Positions 32,548 to 44,099 of a DNA stretch of 64,000 nt are shown piece after piece; position 1 is the first letter of the stretch, and each line of letters begins with the position of its first letter. The translations under genes were made by a program, and so were the position numbers. Where the stretch lies: contig BSWB01000005.1 in the NCBI GenBank assembly GCA_033239125.1, positions 50,266,993 through 50,330,992 of the forward strand, read 5' to 3'. The DNA is from Fagopyrum homotropicum. Taxonomy: Eukaryota; Streptophyta; Magnoliopsida; Caryophyllales; Polygonaceae. The notes below the pieces were generated by a model. That model saw nothing but the letters and a program-made list of their open reading frames with translations. It had not been told where the DNA came from and made no database searches.

Positions 32548-32552
32548 CATAT

Positions 32553-32699
32553 GTGCATGCACGAGTTATTTAATTGACCAAATATGTTCATTTGTAATAA
32601 CTCCACCTTAGTTATACATTTGAATACGTGATAATGGATGACTTAACATTATCAGTGGTTTATACACTAACAAATATCGATTATATTTTTAGATTGCAT
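32553..32699. other. Short unclassified stretch before the copia element
   Basis: About 150 bp of AT-rich sequence starting with the palindrome GTGCATGCAC. It should be the downstream flank of element B. The exact start of the copia LTR cannot be fixed because no second LTR survives. Confidence 0.4.
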
Positions 32700-34061
32700 G
32701 GTTTGGTTTTGTGTTTGTTAAATATGTGCAGACCTTGGAAAGCATTTCAAAGGATGAACGGAGGCCTTGAAACAAGTTAGAAAGGGATAAATGTAGAAAT
32801 TGAGAAGAAATCCAAAGGTTCAACACGGAGGCCTTGAAAGCCATTTCAAAGATCAAAGCCGAAGCCTTGAAACTCGATACAAGGGATACATCGATTGGAA
32901 GGATTTAAAAATCAAGTTTCAAAATCTCAACAACCAATTTTACCAAGGATCAAGAGAAGATCTTCAAACAAGATATCAAGAGAAGATCTTAGTCAGCTCA
33001 TATCTTCAACGGTTTCATAGAAGAAGATATCGGCCCAACAAGAAGATCTTGCAACAATCTTAACCGACACAAGATTGAAGATCTTATCAAACAAATTTCA
33101 CAAAGATATCACAATCTGAGGAAGATCTTCAACGGTTATCAAAAAGAGATATCTTCAACCAAAGATCCTCAATAAATTGGAAGATCTCGAAGCTTGAAAC
33201 AAAGATTGCAACAACAAGATCTTCAACGGCTCTTTCAAGAGAAAATCTCAAAGAAGAAGACTCTCAATGTGCGTCAAGGAGATGAAGAAGATAGAAGATC
33301 CTACAACGGCTACTTCATCTCAACCTACACCATTTTCTATGGAGAAGGAAGAGCATCACAACGGTCATCTTCATAACGGCTAGAAGACTTCTCCATCGAA
33401 GACTATAAATGAAGATCACAATTGAAGAGAAGTACAACAAGCTTACACGGAAACATCAAGTCTTCAAGTGATCAAGCTCTTCATTTTGTTCCAAAAGTTT
33501 TTCTTTCTCTTAGATTACAAAATCTTACATCCTTTGACAGAGAAAAATACGAGAGCCGCATTGATATATCTAGAGAGTGCTATACTCGAATGTGTGTTAC
33601 TTCTCGAAGTAACTAGGCTATTATTGCTAGATTAAGAGTTGGAACTAGATCGTAGCATTGGCTACAGTGAGAGAAGAAGGGGATTTTTTCTAGTTTGTAT
33701 CTAGGACTCTTTGAAGCAGATAATAGATAGTTAGATTCTACGAACAAAGAAACCCAAGGACGGATACGTATGTTGTTAGAACTGAACTTCGTAAACATAT
33801 CACCGTGTCGATCTTTTTCATTCCACACATTTCTTGCTTAATTGTTACTAACGTTGTTTTGTAGGTTTTTGGAGTCAAGACCTTGAAATCACTTTCAAAG
33901 AACTTGAAAACCAGTTGTGTCCCAAAGACTATGGATCGACATCAAGGCCTTGAAATCAGTTTCAAAGCCTTGAGACAGGTTTTTGTAAAAAGTTCTCATA
34001 CTCTATTCAACCCCCCTTCTAGAGTATTTATATCCTTTATATTCACATATACGGTTCTTCA
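32700..34061 (+). repeat. 5' LTR of element D, start uncertain
   Basis: The 3' end is well placed, at CTTCA directly before the primer site. The LTR contains repeated CCTTGAAA/TTTCAAGG words (near 32735-32880 and 33885-33975, including TCAAGGCCTTGA at 33942-33953) and an A/G-rich stretch of AGATCTTC-like repeats (32950-33260). The beginning cannot be set without the partner LTR. Confidence 0.55.
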
Positions 34062-34063
34062 AT

Positions 34064-34075
34064 TGGTATCAGAGC
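34064..34075 (+). other. Primer binding site, initiator tRNA-Met
   Basis: TGGTATCAGAGC, an exact match to the usual plant copia primer site, 2 bp after the LTR end. Confidence 0.9.
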
Positions 34076-34222
34076 TAGACTCACGTATATTGATTTAACC
34101 ATCAGTTAGACTAATCATGAACTATGTAGGTGATGGAGGATTCGCTCAAGGGAGATCCACATCTCGACCACCACTCTTTTGCGGCAACAACTTTTCCCAC
34201 TAGAGAGCACTAATACAAATTT

Positions 34223-34900
34223 TTGTTATTGATCAGGACATGGAACTATGGAGCATTATTCAAAATGGTCCTAAAATCTCAACCGCCACAGTTGAAGGAG
34301 TCCAAGTCGCAAAGAAGGAAGCTAACTTCACACAAACCGACTTGGATAATTTTTTTCAAAGAACTACAAGGCCATAAACTTGCTCTATTGTGGATTGGAC
34401 GCAAATGAATTCAACCGTGTCTCATCATGCAAGAGTGGAAAGAAAATATATGGAAAACTAGTTGTCACATATGAAGGAACAAGTCAAGTCACTGAGATCG
34501 TGAACAACCTCCACTCAGTTGGAAAGGTCTTCACAAATGAAGAGAAAGTAAGGAAGGTTCTAAGGAGCTTACCCAAAGCCAAGTGGGGACCAAAGGTCAC
34601 TGTAGTTAAAGAAGCTCAAAATCTCACAACACTTCCTCTTGACGACCTTCTTGGAAAGCTTATCACCCACAAAATGATTCTTGGTGAAGAAGATGGAGAA
34701 CTCCCATCCAACACAAAGAGCCTAGCTCTAAGATCCAAGAAGGATGATATGCAAACAACAAAGATTATTCACGATAATCAAGACCTTGAGGTAAGTTTTC
34801 TAACTCTAATAAGAAAACCAAAGTAATGACTCGCTTTGAATGTGGTGAAGCAGATCATCTCGTAAAGGATTGTCCGCAAAAGAAGAGGAACAACTTTAGG
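34223..34900 (+). pseudogene. gag: Gag of element D
   Basis: The frame 34380-34826 carries the Sirevirus/copia gag C-terminal core: VTYEGTSQVTEI, then VRKVLRSLPKAKWGPKVTVVKEAQ and LDDLLGKLITHKMIL. It continues past a stop into ECGEADHLVKDCP (about 34837-34875), a zinc knuckle of the form CX2CX4HX4C in which the first cysteine is Arg. The upstream 150 codons are in another frame with stops. Gag would form the particle and bind RNA; this copy is broken. Confidence 0.65.
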
Positions 34901-35107
34901 AAGAATGATCGAAAGAAGAAAGATATGGTAGCTTCTTGGAGAGATTCAGATTCTACCAATGAATCAGAAGACGAGAAAGAATAAGCAAACTTGTGTCTAA
35001 TGGATGATCATGAAGAAAATCCAAATCACTATGTTGATGATGTGGTAAGTACAATATGTCTCAACTTGAACTTGAACTCACGCAATTCCTTAAAGACATA
35101 ATCATAT

Positions 35108-35545
35108 GTGATAAAAAAACATAAGGTTAGGATAAGTTCCTTGAAAGAAAAGCTTCTCAAACAAGAGAAACGATTACGTGATATGTCTTTAGAGATTGAA
35201 AATCATAACACTGAAAAGTTAGACCTTGATATCAATATCAAGGCCTTGGAATCAGAAAATGCGATTCTCAAGGGCAATCTCTCTTCTCTCCATCGAGAAT
35301 ATATCGATCTAGAGAAAGAAAAGGTTGATCTAACTGTGACGTGTCAATACCAGAAGAATTCACTTATTCAATTCACTCGTTCGAAAGCCAACCTCGAAAG
35401 GATGATGGGTGAGCAACAATCTTCTCTTAAAAAGAATAGTATAAATTATCACGTAAGTTTTTCTAGAAAAACGACCACCGGTTTTGTTAAAGATAAAGGA
35501 AGTATTCATATTCCCACATGTTTCTATTGTTGTAGGGTCACGTAA
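35108..35545 (+). pseudogene. Coiled-coil region of element D gag-pol
   Basis: A 145-codon open frame with strong heptad character: ISSLKEKLLKQEKRLRDMSLEIE, LDINIKALESENAILKGNLSSL and LEKEKVDLTV. This is the long coiled-coil stretch that Sireviruses carry between the zinc knuckle and the protease. The ORF ends shortly before a CFYCCRVT stretch, perhaps a second knuckle-like motif that has lost its frame. The ATG at its start is unlikely to be a native initiation site. The element-specific TCAAGGCCTTGG word occurs in frame at 35238-35249. Confidence 0.6.
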
Positions 35546-35756
35546 AATCAACATGTCCATATATAAAATATGACCCTTACATCATTAGAAACACTTATCC
35601 TCTATGTCTAAGGAAACAAGTTAAACAAATATGGGTTCTTAAAGGTACTAGACCACCAAACATGATTGGGCCTGAATATGAACCAAAATATGTCATTTGG
35701 TCGACCCGGAAAGGTTGATGTTTGCTGTTTTGTAGGATATCACCAAGGTAAAGGAG

Positions 35757-36277
35757 CATAAATGGATATTAGATAGTGGTTGTTCAAGACATACGAGTGG
35801 AAAAAGCTCTTTGTTCTCAGATCTAAAGAAGCAATTATTTGGAACCATTACGCTTGGTGATAAAGGAAAGTGTAACATCATTGGCATTGGTAAAATTGGT
35901 TACGATTCATCGAACTTTATTGATGATGTCTATCTTGTTGACAGTTTAAAGTATAACTTGCTTAAGATCTCTCAAATTTGTGACAAAGGCAACAAGGTGA
36001 TTTTTTATTCAGAAAAATGTGAAGTTCAAGATAATGTATCGTTGATGTTGTGCTTACTGCTCCTAGATGCAACAATGTTTACTCATGAGCACTAACCAAG
36101 TTTTAAGAACTAAGCTAACGTGTCTCAAGGCCTTGATCGACGTTCCAAGGCTTTTGCATAGGCGACCTGGCCACGTAAGCATGCATACATTGAAGAAACT
36201 ACTTTCAAAGGATTTGGTACGTGGTTTACCAAACCTAAACTTCAAGGAAGATGAACTATGTAAGGCTTGTACACAAG
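35757..36277 (+). pseudogene. pol: Protease and GAG-pre-integrase of element D
   Basis: From about 35760 the frame reads KWILDSGCSRHTSG, the copia aspartic protease active site (DSG), then FGTITLGDKGKCNIIGIG and YNLLKISQICDKG. After a frame change, HRRPGHVSMHTLKKLLSKDLVRGLPN (about 36157-36235, the GAG-pre-integrase H...H block) leads to CKAC, the end of the integrase zinc-binding part. At 36277 the solo LTR starts; without it the frame goes directly into the GKQTR block at 36810. A TCAAGGCCTTGA word lies at 36125-36136. Confidence 0.7.
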
Positions 36278-36804
36278 TGATACGCCCCTGGATGGCATCG
36301 CCATCCGTGTTTCCGGCTAGAAGGACCCGTACATTTTGAAGACAATTTTTATTATTTTGACTATTTAATAATAAGTCTTTTTATATTCGGAACTTTAATT
36401 CCGGAACTTAATTCCGTGAATTAAATTCCGACCTTTCATATTTTAGGCTTTTCATATTCGGAACTTAATTCCGACTTTAATTATGTCATTTATGTTTGAA
36501 CCTTTGGTTAGCCCCCATTCACTATATAAGGATGACTTGACTCATTTGTAAAAGGATGTCTAAATTGAAATCCAAGTGTTGAGAAGGAAATCCTCTTACT
36601 TGGTTTAGGCATCACTTCTTCTTCTATCCTCTTGAAGTTCTATCTTGGATCTAGTCTTTGATCCAAGCCTATCAAACTCGAGGATCCTTCTGAAGGATCA
36701 ACCAAACGCTTCCGCCACCCAAATTCTAAGTTTGATCTGATTCAAATGATCAAGAAGAAGTAGTTGAAGTTTCTCCTCGATCTAGATCGCCCGTATTTCT
36801 ATCA
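36278..36804 (+). mobile_element. 527-bp solo LTR of an unidentified family
   Basis: Begins TGATACGCCC and ends TTTCTATCA, with perfect ACAAG duplications on both sides (36273-36277, 36805-36809), which fixes its borders. A TATA box (TATATAAG, 36523-36530) lies in the middle, indicating plus orientation. It includes a run of ATTCCG/CGGAA words (36385-36475). No coding region or primer site is present. Confidence 0.88.
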
Positions 36805-36809
36805 ACAAG

Positions 36810-37040
36810 GTAAACAAACAAGAGGTTCATTCAAACCAAAGAAGGTTGTAAATTCTTCTCGACCCATTGAACTTTTACATATGGATCTATGTCGTCCTAT
36901 GCGTGTTAAATCACCCAAGGGTAAACAATACATTGTGGATGATTACTCTCGTTTTACATGGATCTCATTCTTACGGGAAAGTCTGAAGCTTTGTTTGAGT
37001 TTTCAAAATTGTGTATGGAGTTGCAAACTTTGAAAAACCT
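36810..37040 (+). pseudogene. pol: Element D integrase, N-terminal half
   Basis: Reads GKQTRGSFKPKKVVNSSRP, then IELLHMDLCRPMRVKSPKGKQYIVDDYSRFTWISFLR. This is the start of the copia integrase core, with the first catalytic Asp in the HMDL block. It is cut at 37040 by element E and resumes after 48378. Confidence 0.75.
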
Positions 37041-38477
37041 TGATAGGTGTTGGATGCACAATCAATTAAGTTAGTTTTTAGTGTCTTTGAGTCGGTTCGT
37101 GTTACTAATACTTTGATCCAGATGAAGAAGTGCAAATGAAGCAAAAGAATGTATTAGCAAAACTTGGCAGTTGAAGAACGTTCAAGAAGAAATGTTTATA
37201 GAGCCACACCGCTCCCGCGGAGCAGTGTCACCGCCCCTGCGGCCGCCTCCGGCCGCCCCTGCGGTGACTCACTCTGAAGAAGCGAAGCCGGCGCCCCTGC
37301 GCCTCTGCCTGCGGACTAGCCTGCGGAAATATGAAGCCGAACAGGTAGTGCCACCGCCCTTGCGGTGACATTGGGCCTCCCCTACTATTCTTCATAAGAA
37401 ACAACACGAAATTGAAGAGTCAGAGGCTCAAGGAGGATTAAAGACCCGCCCCTGCGGAATTGCCTACAGGCCACCCCAATACCCAAGAAGAAGATCGAAC
37501 GTTTTGGCCTAAACCGCCCCTGTGGCCCTGAAGCCCGCCCCCGCGGTTTAGCGCCAGAGGACTTTACTCCGACTTTTTGCACCACCTTTATGGCATTTAA
37601 GGTGGATGTTTAGAACAACTCATTTACTCCCATTTACTGTCATTTGTAGTATAAATAGAGCCTTGGCTGATTGTTAGGATCATCCATCTTTTTCCCTAAA
37701 AAGCTTTATTTCCCTTATTCCCCATTTGTAATGAGTCTCTAATTTCCCTTGCTACATTGGGTTGTTTTGAAGTTGAATTGCTACTTGGTTGTGAATCCTT
37801 TATAATATAAGTTTATTCAGTCAATTTGTGTTATATTCCTTGAGCTTTAACTTATGTTTGCATGTTTCTTACCACTTAGATTGATCACCTTAAGTGTCTA
37901 ATGCATGCAAAGTACTAGGATTAATCGACTCCGGGTTCGGGTCCTTAATCTAGTAGTAACCCTTTAGGTAAAAGCTGGTTGTAATTACTTAAAGGAAAAA
38001 GAATATAATTATAAAGAAAGTTTAACGGTGTTTATTCATTCTTTATATCTCTTTGTCTTTACTAGTATGCTAACTTGTGCTTTGATCTTGTAGGTTGATG
38101 AATTAATAATCTTGTTAAGTTCTGTTGATGCCGGTTGGCTCAACACATACCTAAGATCAAGATGAGACTTTTATGAATAACTTATAAAAAGAACCAACCA
38201 AGTAGTGTGCATGCTAAGATCCAACATAGTATAGCTTTTCATTTCATATCTATTATCACCATCTTTGCTTAATTTCTATATGTTTTTGTCTTACCTTGTT
38301 ACAGTCCAACCCCCCACTCTCATTGGTTACAATTCGGTAATTAAATCTAATCAAAAATCGACAAGAGTCTCTTGGATTCGACCTTAATTTACACTATACA
38401 ATCCGGTTAGTGTAACGTTAGGTAAGTAACTTTGACTAAAGCTAAAAGACAACGACCATAGGTTTTTAGCCGCGTCA
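37041..38477 (+). repeat. 5' LTR of element E
   Basis: 1437 bp. A GC-rich block at 37207-37560 holds repeated CCGCCCCTGCGG-type words, including a large dyad with arms GTCACCGC (37227-37234) and GCGGTGAC (37261-37268). This block directly precedes the TATA box. Confidence 0.92.
37650..37658 (+). promoter_or_regulatory. TATA box of element E 5' LTR
   Basis: TATAAATAG, conserved at 47556-47564 in the 3' LTR. It lies about 90 bp downstream of the GC-rich hairpin block, so those words would sit in the U3 promoter region. Confidence 0.7.
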
Positions 38478-38481
38478 AATT

Positions 38482-38499
38482 TGGCGCCGTTGCCGGGGA
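38482..38499 (+). other. Primer binding site, tRNA-Asp
   Basis: TGGCGCCGTTGCCGGGGA, an exact complement of the plant tRNA-Asp(GTC) 3' end, 4 bp after the LTR. Confidence 0.9.
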
Positions 38500-38556
38500 G
38501 TCTTAGTTTTGTTTTGATTTATTTTTTATTATTGATTATTGGTTTGGACCATTTTC

Positions 38557-39960
38557 ATGGTCCAAACCCGTGCTACTAACTCCGATTTTGCCCCTTTTGA
38601 TCCAGAAATTGAAAGAATGCACAATCGACAACGAAGGAAACAACGAACCCTTGAACAGATGGCCAACCAAACTCTCGGGCAACACACGCAGCCCGATTTG
38701 ACTCAACACCCACTTGCGTTCACCATACCGGAAATTGGGGAAGGAGTCAACTTTGAGCTTAAACTGGGGTTAATCCACTTGCTCCCATCCTTCCGTGGGT
38801 TGAGTGGAGAAGACCCAATCAAACATCGTGGGAAGTTCGACACCGTGTGTATGAGCATGAAGCCGGCCAATGTCACCGAAGAACAAATCAAAATGCGGGC
38901 GTTTGGCTTCACTCTCAAGGATGGGGCGGATGATTGGTATTACCATCTTCTGTCCGGTAGCATTGACACATGGGAGAACCTCCACAAGGCCTTCTTGAAG
39001 AAGTAATTCCCCGCTAAGAAGGCAAACTTTAAGAAGGCGATAATCAACATAGAGCAAGAAGCGGATATAACTCTATATGAGTACTTCGAACGCTTTGCAA
39101 GATGACGACCTGTCCTTTCCATGGGTACTCTACCCAAGATCTCGTATTATACTTGTACAATGGTTTTCTCGAAAATGAGAGGAGGATCGTTGACGCCGCT
39201 TGTGGAGGTAATATCTTGAACACTACTCCTAAACTTGCTTTGGATAAACTGTAGGAATTGGCGGAAGGAACTAGGAACTTTGGTAGAAATTTTACCAAAA
39301 GACATTCATGTTGTACATCCCAGCCGTCCTGAGATATCCACTGAAATCGTTGAACTGAAGGAGATGGTTAAGAGGTTAACCTTGATGGGAATTCCACAAC
39401 AGCTCAAGGCTTGTGGAGTTTGTGCCGATCCTTTCCATCCCACGGACTTGTGTCCACAAGTCCAAGACGATGCTGCTGAGGTGAATGATGTAGGATATGG
39501 TCAACAACAACAGCAATGCCCATGTAATGGTCCATATGCGCATAACTTCATGCCCAATTGGGGTGATCAACAAAACTACCGGTGAAGGGATCAACAAAAC
39601 TAGTAGCAACAACAGCCCCGCCAAGGTAAGTCTCAATCAACTGAAGATATGCTGCAGGTTTTAACTAAACACTTTGCTACCCATGTCCAAACCATAGAGT
39701 CTAACATCAATAACCTTGAAAAACAGGTTGGACGAATGGCGGCGGCCATCACAAGGATCGAGGTTCGATCCTCGGGAAACATGCCTTCCCAGACGGTCAT
39801 AAACCTTAAGGAGAATATTAGTGCTCTAACATCAAGGAGCGGGAGGCAAGTCCAGCCAAAGCCAACCATGGAAGCCAAAGAAAAACCCTCTGACGGTTCT
39901 GACGCCCCCACATCCGCCCCTGCAGCTGGATGTCACCGCCCCTGTGGTGACAACCCTTGA
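38557..39960 (+). pseudogene. gag: Gag of element E
   Basis: I chose the ATG at 38557, giving MVQTRATNSDFAPFDPEIER, because this block is shared with the Athila copies. The gag core follows (FRGLSGEDPIKH, GFTLKDGADDWYYHLL, TWENLHKAFLKK) up to a stop at 39004-39006, after which the same frame continues with FPAKKANFKKAI to another stop. A frameshift covers about 39100-39240. The frame then returns with a zinc knuckle CX2CX4HX4C (from CGVCADPFHP, about 39415) and a coiled-coil block around NNLEKQVGRMAAA. It ends at 39960, in translated GC-rich words. Several single-base lesions inactivate it. Confidence 0.75.
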
Positions 39961-40175
39961 GCCGCCCCTGCGCCTACAAGCCAGCGATCCTGCTAAAAAG
40001 TCGACAGAGGGTTCTGCTGAAGAGGATTCTTACATCCGTCCCAGTTTCCCCCGTTATATGGTGAGAAATCTCCGGCTCCCTTTCCAGAAGCACTAAAGGA
40101 GCGAAGGGTGATTGAGGATAAGATCTCTTTGAGACCTTTTCCAAATGTGAGGTAAACATTCCACTTTTTAAAATT
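39961..40175 (+). other. Gag-protease linker of element E
   Basis: A short linker in shifted frame. It would carry the block before IPKYARVLKELC, and no feature stands out. Confidence 0.4.
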
Positions 40176-40868
40176 GTGAAGAGTATCCCTAAATATGCTC
40201 GGGTTTTGAAGGAACTTTGCACGATCAAGAGGAACGAGAGGCTGAAGGGAAAGCAGAAAGTTCTTGTGAGTGAGCACGTGTCAGCCGTCTTCCAACAGCA
40301 AATGCCCAAGAAATGTAGTGATCTGGGCATGGTAAGCATTCCTTACGTTATTGGGGAAACCCGCTTTGACAAAACAATGCTTGATTTAGGTTCATCTATT
40401 AATGTGCTTCCTTATTCCATATACCAATCTCTTGTCCTTAGGCCACTTCTTGAAACTCAGATTATTGTCCAACTAGCTGATAGGTCAAATGTTTCCCTAA
40501 AAGGAATTATTGAGGATGTGCTAGTAATGGTTGATAATCTAATTTTTCCTGTTGATTTTTTCATTTTGGATGCGGAAAATGATTCACATGTTGCACCTAT
40601 TTTGTTGGGAAGGCCTTTTCTAAAAACCGCTAGAACTAAGATTTTGAGTGGTAAATTAATTATGGAATTTGATGAGGAAGTTGTTGAGTTTAATATTTAT
40701 GATGCTATGAAACATCCCATTGATGACCACTCTCTTTGTGCTATTGATGTGATTCACCCTATTATTCAAGATGTTTTTGGCATGTCCGACATTGATGATA
40801 TGAAAAGTATAATTGAAAATGATATTGACATTCATAATTCGGATTATGCACTAACATCTAACATGTAG
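40176..40868 (+). pseudogene. pol: Aspartic protease region of element E
   Basis: A 230-codon open frame. It starts with the pre-protease block IPKYARVLKELCTIKRN. The catalytic motif is MLDLGSSINVLPYSIY (about residues 67-82), followed by VILAD-like QLADRSN and APILLGRPFLKTA (about 140-152), the second strand of the protease fold. It ends at a TAG, and the same frame continues past two more stops into RT at 41094. In the intact family protease and RT are presumably in one frame. Confidence 0.75.
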
Positions 40869-41093
40869 GAAGTTATAGCTCACTTGGATGGGCACAAAAG
40901 GCTCCATGTCTTATCTTTGGCCATTGGACCCACATTGCTAACTCCAAGCGAAAAGTTTGTTCCTTCTATAGTGTAGACTCCGGTGATAGAATTGAAAGAG
41001 CTTCCCCAACATCTCAAGTACACTTTCGTAGGGGAAAATGACACTTTGCCGATAATCATTTCTAGCAAATTGTCCCCTATTCAATAAGGGAAG

Positions 41094-42590
41094 TTGGTGA
41101 AGATCCTAAAGGATCACAAGACGGCTTTTGGTTGGACCATTACGGACATTAAGGGGATTAGTCCCTCTACATGTATGCATAGGATCCTCCTTGAGGAAGA
41201 GGCAAAACCATCAAGGCAACCACAAAGAAGATTAAATCCGCCCATGATGGATGTGGTCAAGAAGGAAGTATTGAACCTCCTCCAAGCGGATATGATATTC
41301 CCAATTTCGGATAGCAAGTGGGTTAGTCCAACCCAAGTGGTTCCGAAAAAGGGAGGTATCACCATGGTGGAAAACCAATACGGTGAGATGCTTCCAAGCA
41401 AAACTCAAACCGGATGGAGAGTTTGCATCAACTACCGCAAACTAAACACGGTAACTCGGAAAGACCATTTCTCTTTTCCTTTTATTGATCAAATGCTCGA
41501 ACGTCTTTTAGGTCACCCCTATTACTGTTTCTTGGATGGATACTCGGGCTACTTCGAAATAGCCATGCCCCGTAGGATCAAGAGAAGACGACCTTCACAT
41601 GTCCTTTTGGCACTTCTACATATCGTAGAATGCCATTTGGACTTTGCAATGCCCCCGGCACCTTCCAACGGTGCATGATAAGTATTTTTTTGGAGTATAT
41701 AGAAAAATTTATTGAAGTTTTTATGGACGATTTTACCGTCCATGGAGATAGTTTTGATGCATTTTTTAGGACTTTTAAAACTTGTTCTTAAAAACTGCGT
41801 AGAAACCAATCTAGTTCTTAATTCTGAAAAATGTCATTTCATGGTTGAACAAGGAATTGTGTTAGGGCATGTTATATCATCAAAGGGAATAGAAGTGGAT
41901 AAGGCTAAAATAGATGTAATTCAAAGTTTGCCTTACCCTACTAATGTGCGTGAAATTCGTTCTTTCTTAGGTCATGCAGGTTTCTATCGGCGCTTTATCA
42001 AGGATTTCTCTAAGATTTCAGCACGCTTATTTGAGCTCCTGAAGAAAGATGCGACTTTCATAGTTGATGAAGATTGCAAGAAGGTGTTTGACACCTTGAA
42101 GGCTTGACTCACAAGTGCACCCATCATCCCATCTCCCAATCGAGAGAAGCCCTTTGAGATCATGTGCGACGCCAACGACTATGTTGTAGGAGTCGTCCTA
42201 GGACAAAAGGAATGGAAGAGCATCACATGTAATCCACTACGCATCAATGACGTTGAATGGTGCTCAAAGGAGCTACTCCACCACCGAGAAGGAGATGTTA
42301 GCGGTGGTGTTTGCATTGGAGAAATTCTGACAATACCTCCTTGGTGTAAAGGTAATCGTGTTTATTAATCATGCAGCACTCCGTTACCTCATGACCAAGA
42401 AGGAAACTAAGTCAAGGTTGATCCGGTGGGTGCTCCTTCTAAGTGAGTTCAATTTGGAAATCCGAGATAAGAAGGGAGTGGAGAACCTTGTGGAAAATCA
42501 CTTGAGTAGGCTGGTGAAGGAGGAAGAAGATCCAGCAAGAGGAAAGGCCATCCTTGGAAGTTTCCCAGATGACACCTTTTACACAACTCT
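41094..42590 (+). pseudogene. pol: Reverse transcriptase and RNase H of element E
   Basis: RT begins FGWTITDIKGISPS and has WVSPTQVVPKKGG, WRVCINYRKLNTVTRKDHF and CFLDGYSGYF. A frameshift at about 41570 breaks the FTCPFGTSTYRRMPFGLC block. The active site FMDDFTV is intact in a third frame (about 41720). After returning to the first frame, NLVLNSEKCHFMV...GHAGFYRRFIKDFSKI leads to RNase H (IMCDAND, about 42160), and the block around FINHAALRYLMTKK...FNLEIRDKKG completes it. At least three frameshifts and one stop make it non-functional. Confidence 0.8.
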
Positions 42591-42594
42591 CTAT

Positions 42595-42740
42595 TGTGTA
42601 ACAGCCCCTGCGTTTCCAGAGACCCGCCCCTACGCACATCCGCCCCTGCGGCTTGAGGCCGGCGCCCCTGCACCTTCCTTGTTTGCGCCCCAGAGTGACG
42701 CTCTGGATGCCCCTGCGGATTGTACAACAAAGGTATTGTG
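42595..42740 (+). repeat. GC-rich hairpin words inside the RNase H-integrase linker
   Basis: About 145 bp with five variants of GCCCCTGCGG, translated as proline/alanine-rich residues (TAPAFPE, YAHPPLRLEAG, APADCTTK) in the otherwise ordinary pol frame 42358-42906. Element C has no comparable GC-rich stretch at this position. Confidence 0.7.
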
Positions 42741-42899
42741 TAAGTTGCATTCTTTTAAACCTTGGTTTGCTGACATCGTTAACTTTCTAGTTAGAGGTGA
42801 GTACCCTTCAGACTTCACCCAAGCACGGAGAGAGAAGGTAAAAGTTGAGGCAGACATTACGTTTCGGACGATCCATATATTTGGAAGCATTGTAGTGAC

Positions 42900-43964
42900 C
42901 AGGTAATACACCGTTGCATCCCGGATAATGAGGTACAATCTCTTGTCTCCTTCTGTCATTCTGAAGCATGTGGTGGACATTTTGGTGCAAATAAAACTAC
43001 TAGAAAAGTCTTGGATGCGGGGTTCTTTTGACCACACATCTTTCGAGACGCTTTTGTGTTTTGTAAGGTATGTGATAGTTGTCAAAGAGTAGGTAATCTC
43101 TTTAGAAGGAATGAAATGCCTCAATTATCGCTTATATTTTGTGAAATTTTTTACGTTTGGGGGATAGATTTCATGGGTCCTTTTCCTAACTCTTTTGGAA
43201 ATACCTATATTTTACTTGCGGCGGACTATGTTTCCAAGTGGGTGGAATCGAAGGCCACCAAAACTGATGGTTCTAAAGTTGTGACAACTTTTCTTAAAGA
43301 TAATATATTTGCGAGGTTTGGCATCCCTAAAGCCTTGATAATTAATAGGGGAACTCTCTTTTGCAACAAGACAATCACCGCCCTCCTCAAGAAGTACCAT
43401 GTCCATCAACGAGTGTCCACGGCATATCACCCACAAATGAATGGGCAAGCTGAAGTGTCGAACCGGGAGATCAAAACAATCCTTGAAAAGACGGTTTCCC
43501 CCGGAAGGAAGGATGGGAGCTTAAGGGTCAACGATGCTTTGTGGGCATACCGCACGGTGTACAAGACTCCCATTGGAATGTCCCCTTTCCGACTTGTGTT
43601 TGGGAAGGCTTGCCACCTACCGGTGGAGCTAGAACACAAAGCATCGTGGGCGGTGAAGAAATGCAATATGAACATGAACGAAGTAGGAGAATTCCGGAAG
43701 CTTCAATTGCAAGAGCTGGAGGAGTTAAGGCTCGATGCATATGACCATGCCACAACATACAAAGAAAATAAAAAAGCATGGCATGACCGGAATATCCTCC
43801 TAAAGGACTTTCAAGAAGGTAACAAAGTCCTTCTATTTAAATCACGGTTGAAACTTTTTGCAGGAAAGCTACGCTCAAGGTGGGTAGGTCCGTATGTGAT
43901 AGCTGAAGTCCATCCACAAACACACAAGATATTCAAAGTCAATGGACAAAGGCTCAAGCCATAA
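42900..43964 (+). pseudogene. pol: Integrase of element E
   Basis: The zinc-binding part lies at about 42910-43090 (HRCIPDNE, CHSEACGGHFG, then CDSCQRVGN) with one stop and a frame change. The 302-codon frame 43056-43964 holds the core: first Asp in VWGIDFMGPF, the second catalytic position as IINRG, and Glu in QAEVSNREIK. At the second position the codon AAT (43344-43346) gives Asn where Asp is required, so the enzyme should be inactive even with a repaired frame. The C-terminal GPY-like block (KLRSRWVGPYVI) and FKVNGQRLK follow and end at a stop. No chromodomain is present. Confidence 0.85.
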
Positions 43965-44099
43965 CATGAGGGAGTGAAGAATGATCCAATTGACAAGATA
44001 GTATTTGAGGAGGCCCAAGTAGAGACATAAAGTCCTTACGTCGAGTCAACGACGTAAAACAAAGGCGCTGCTAGGGAGGCAACACGAGAGAATAAGAAG

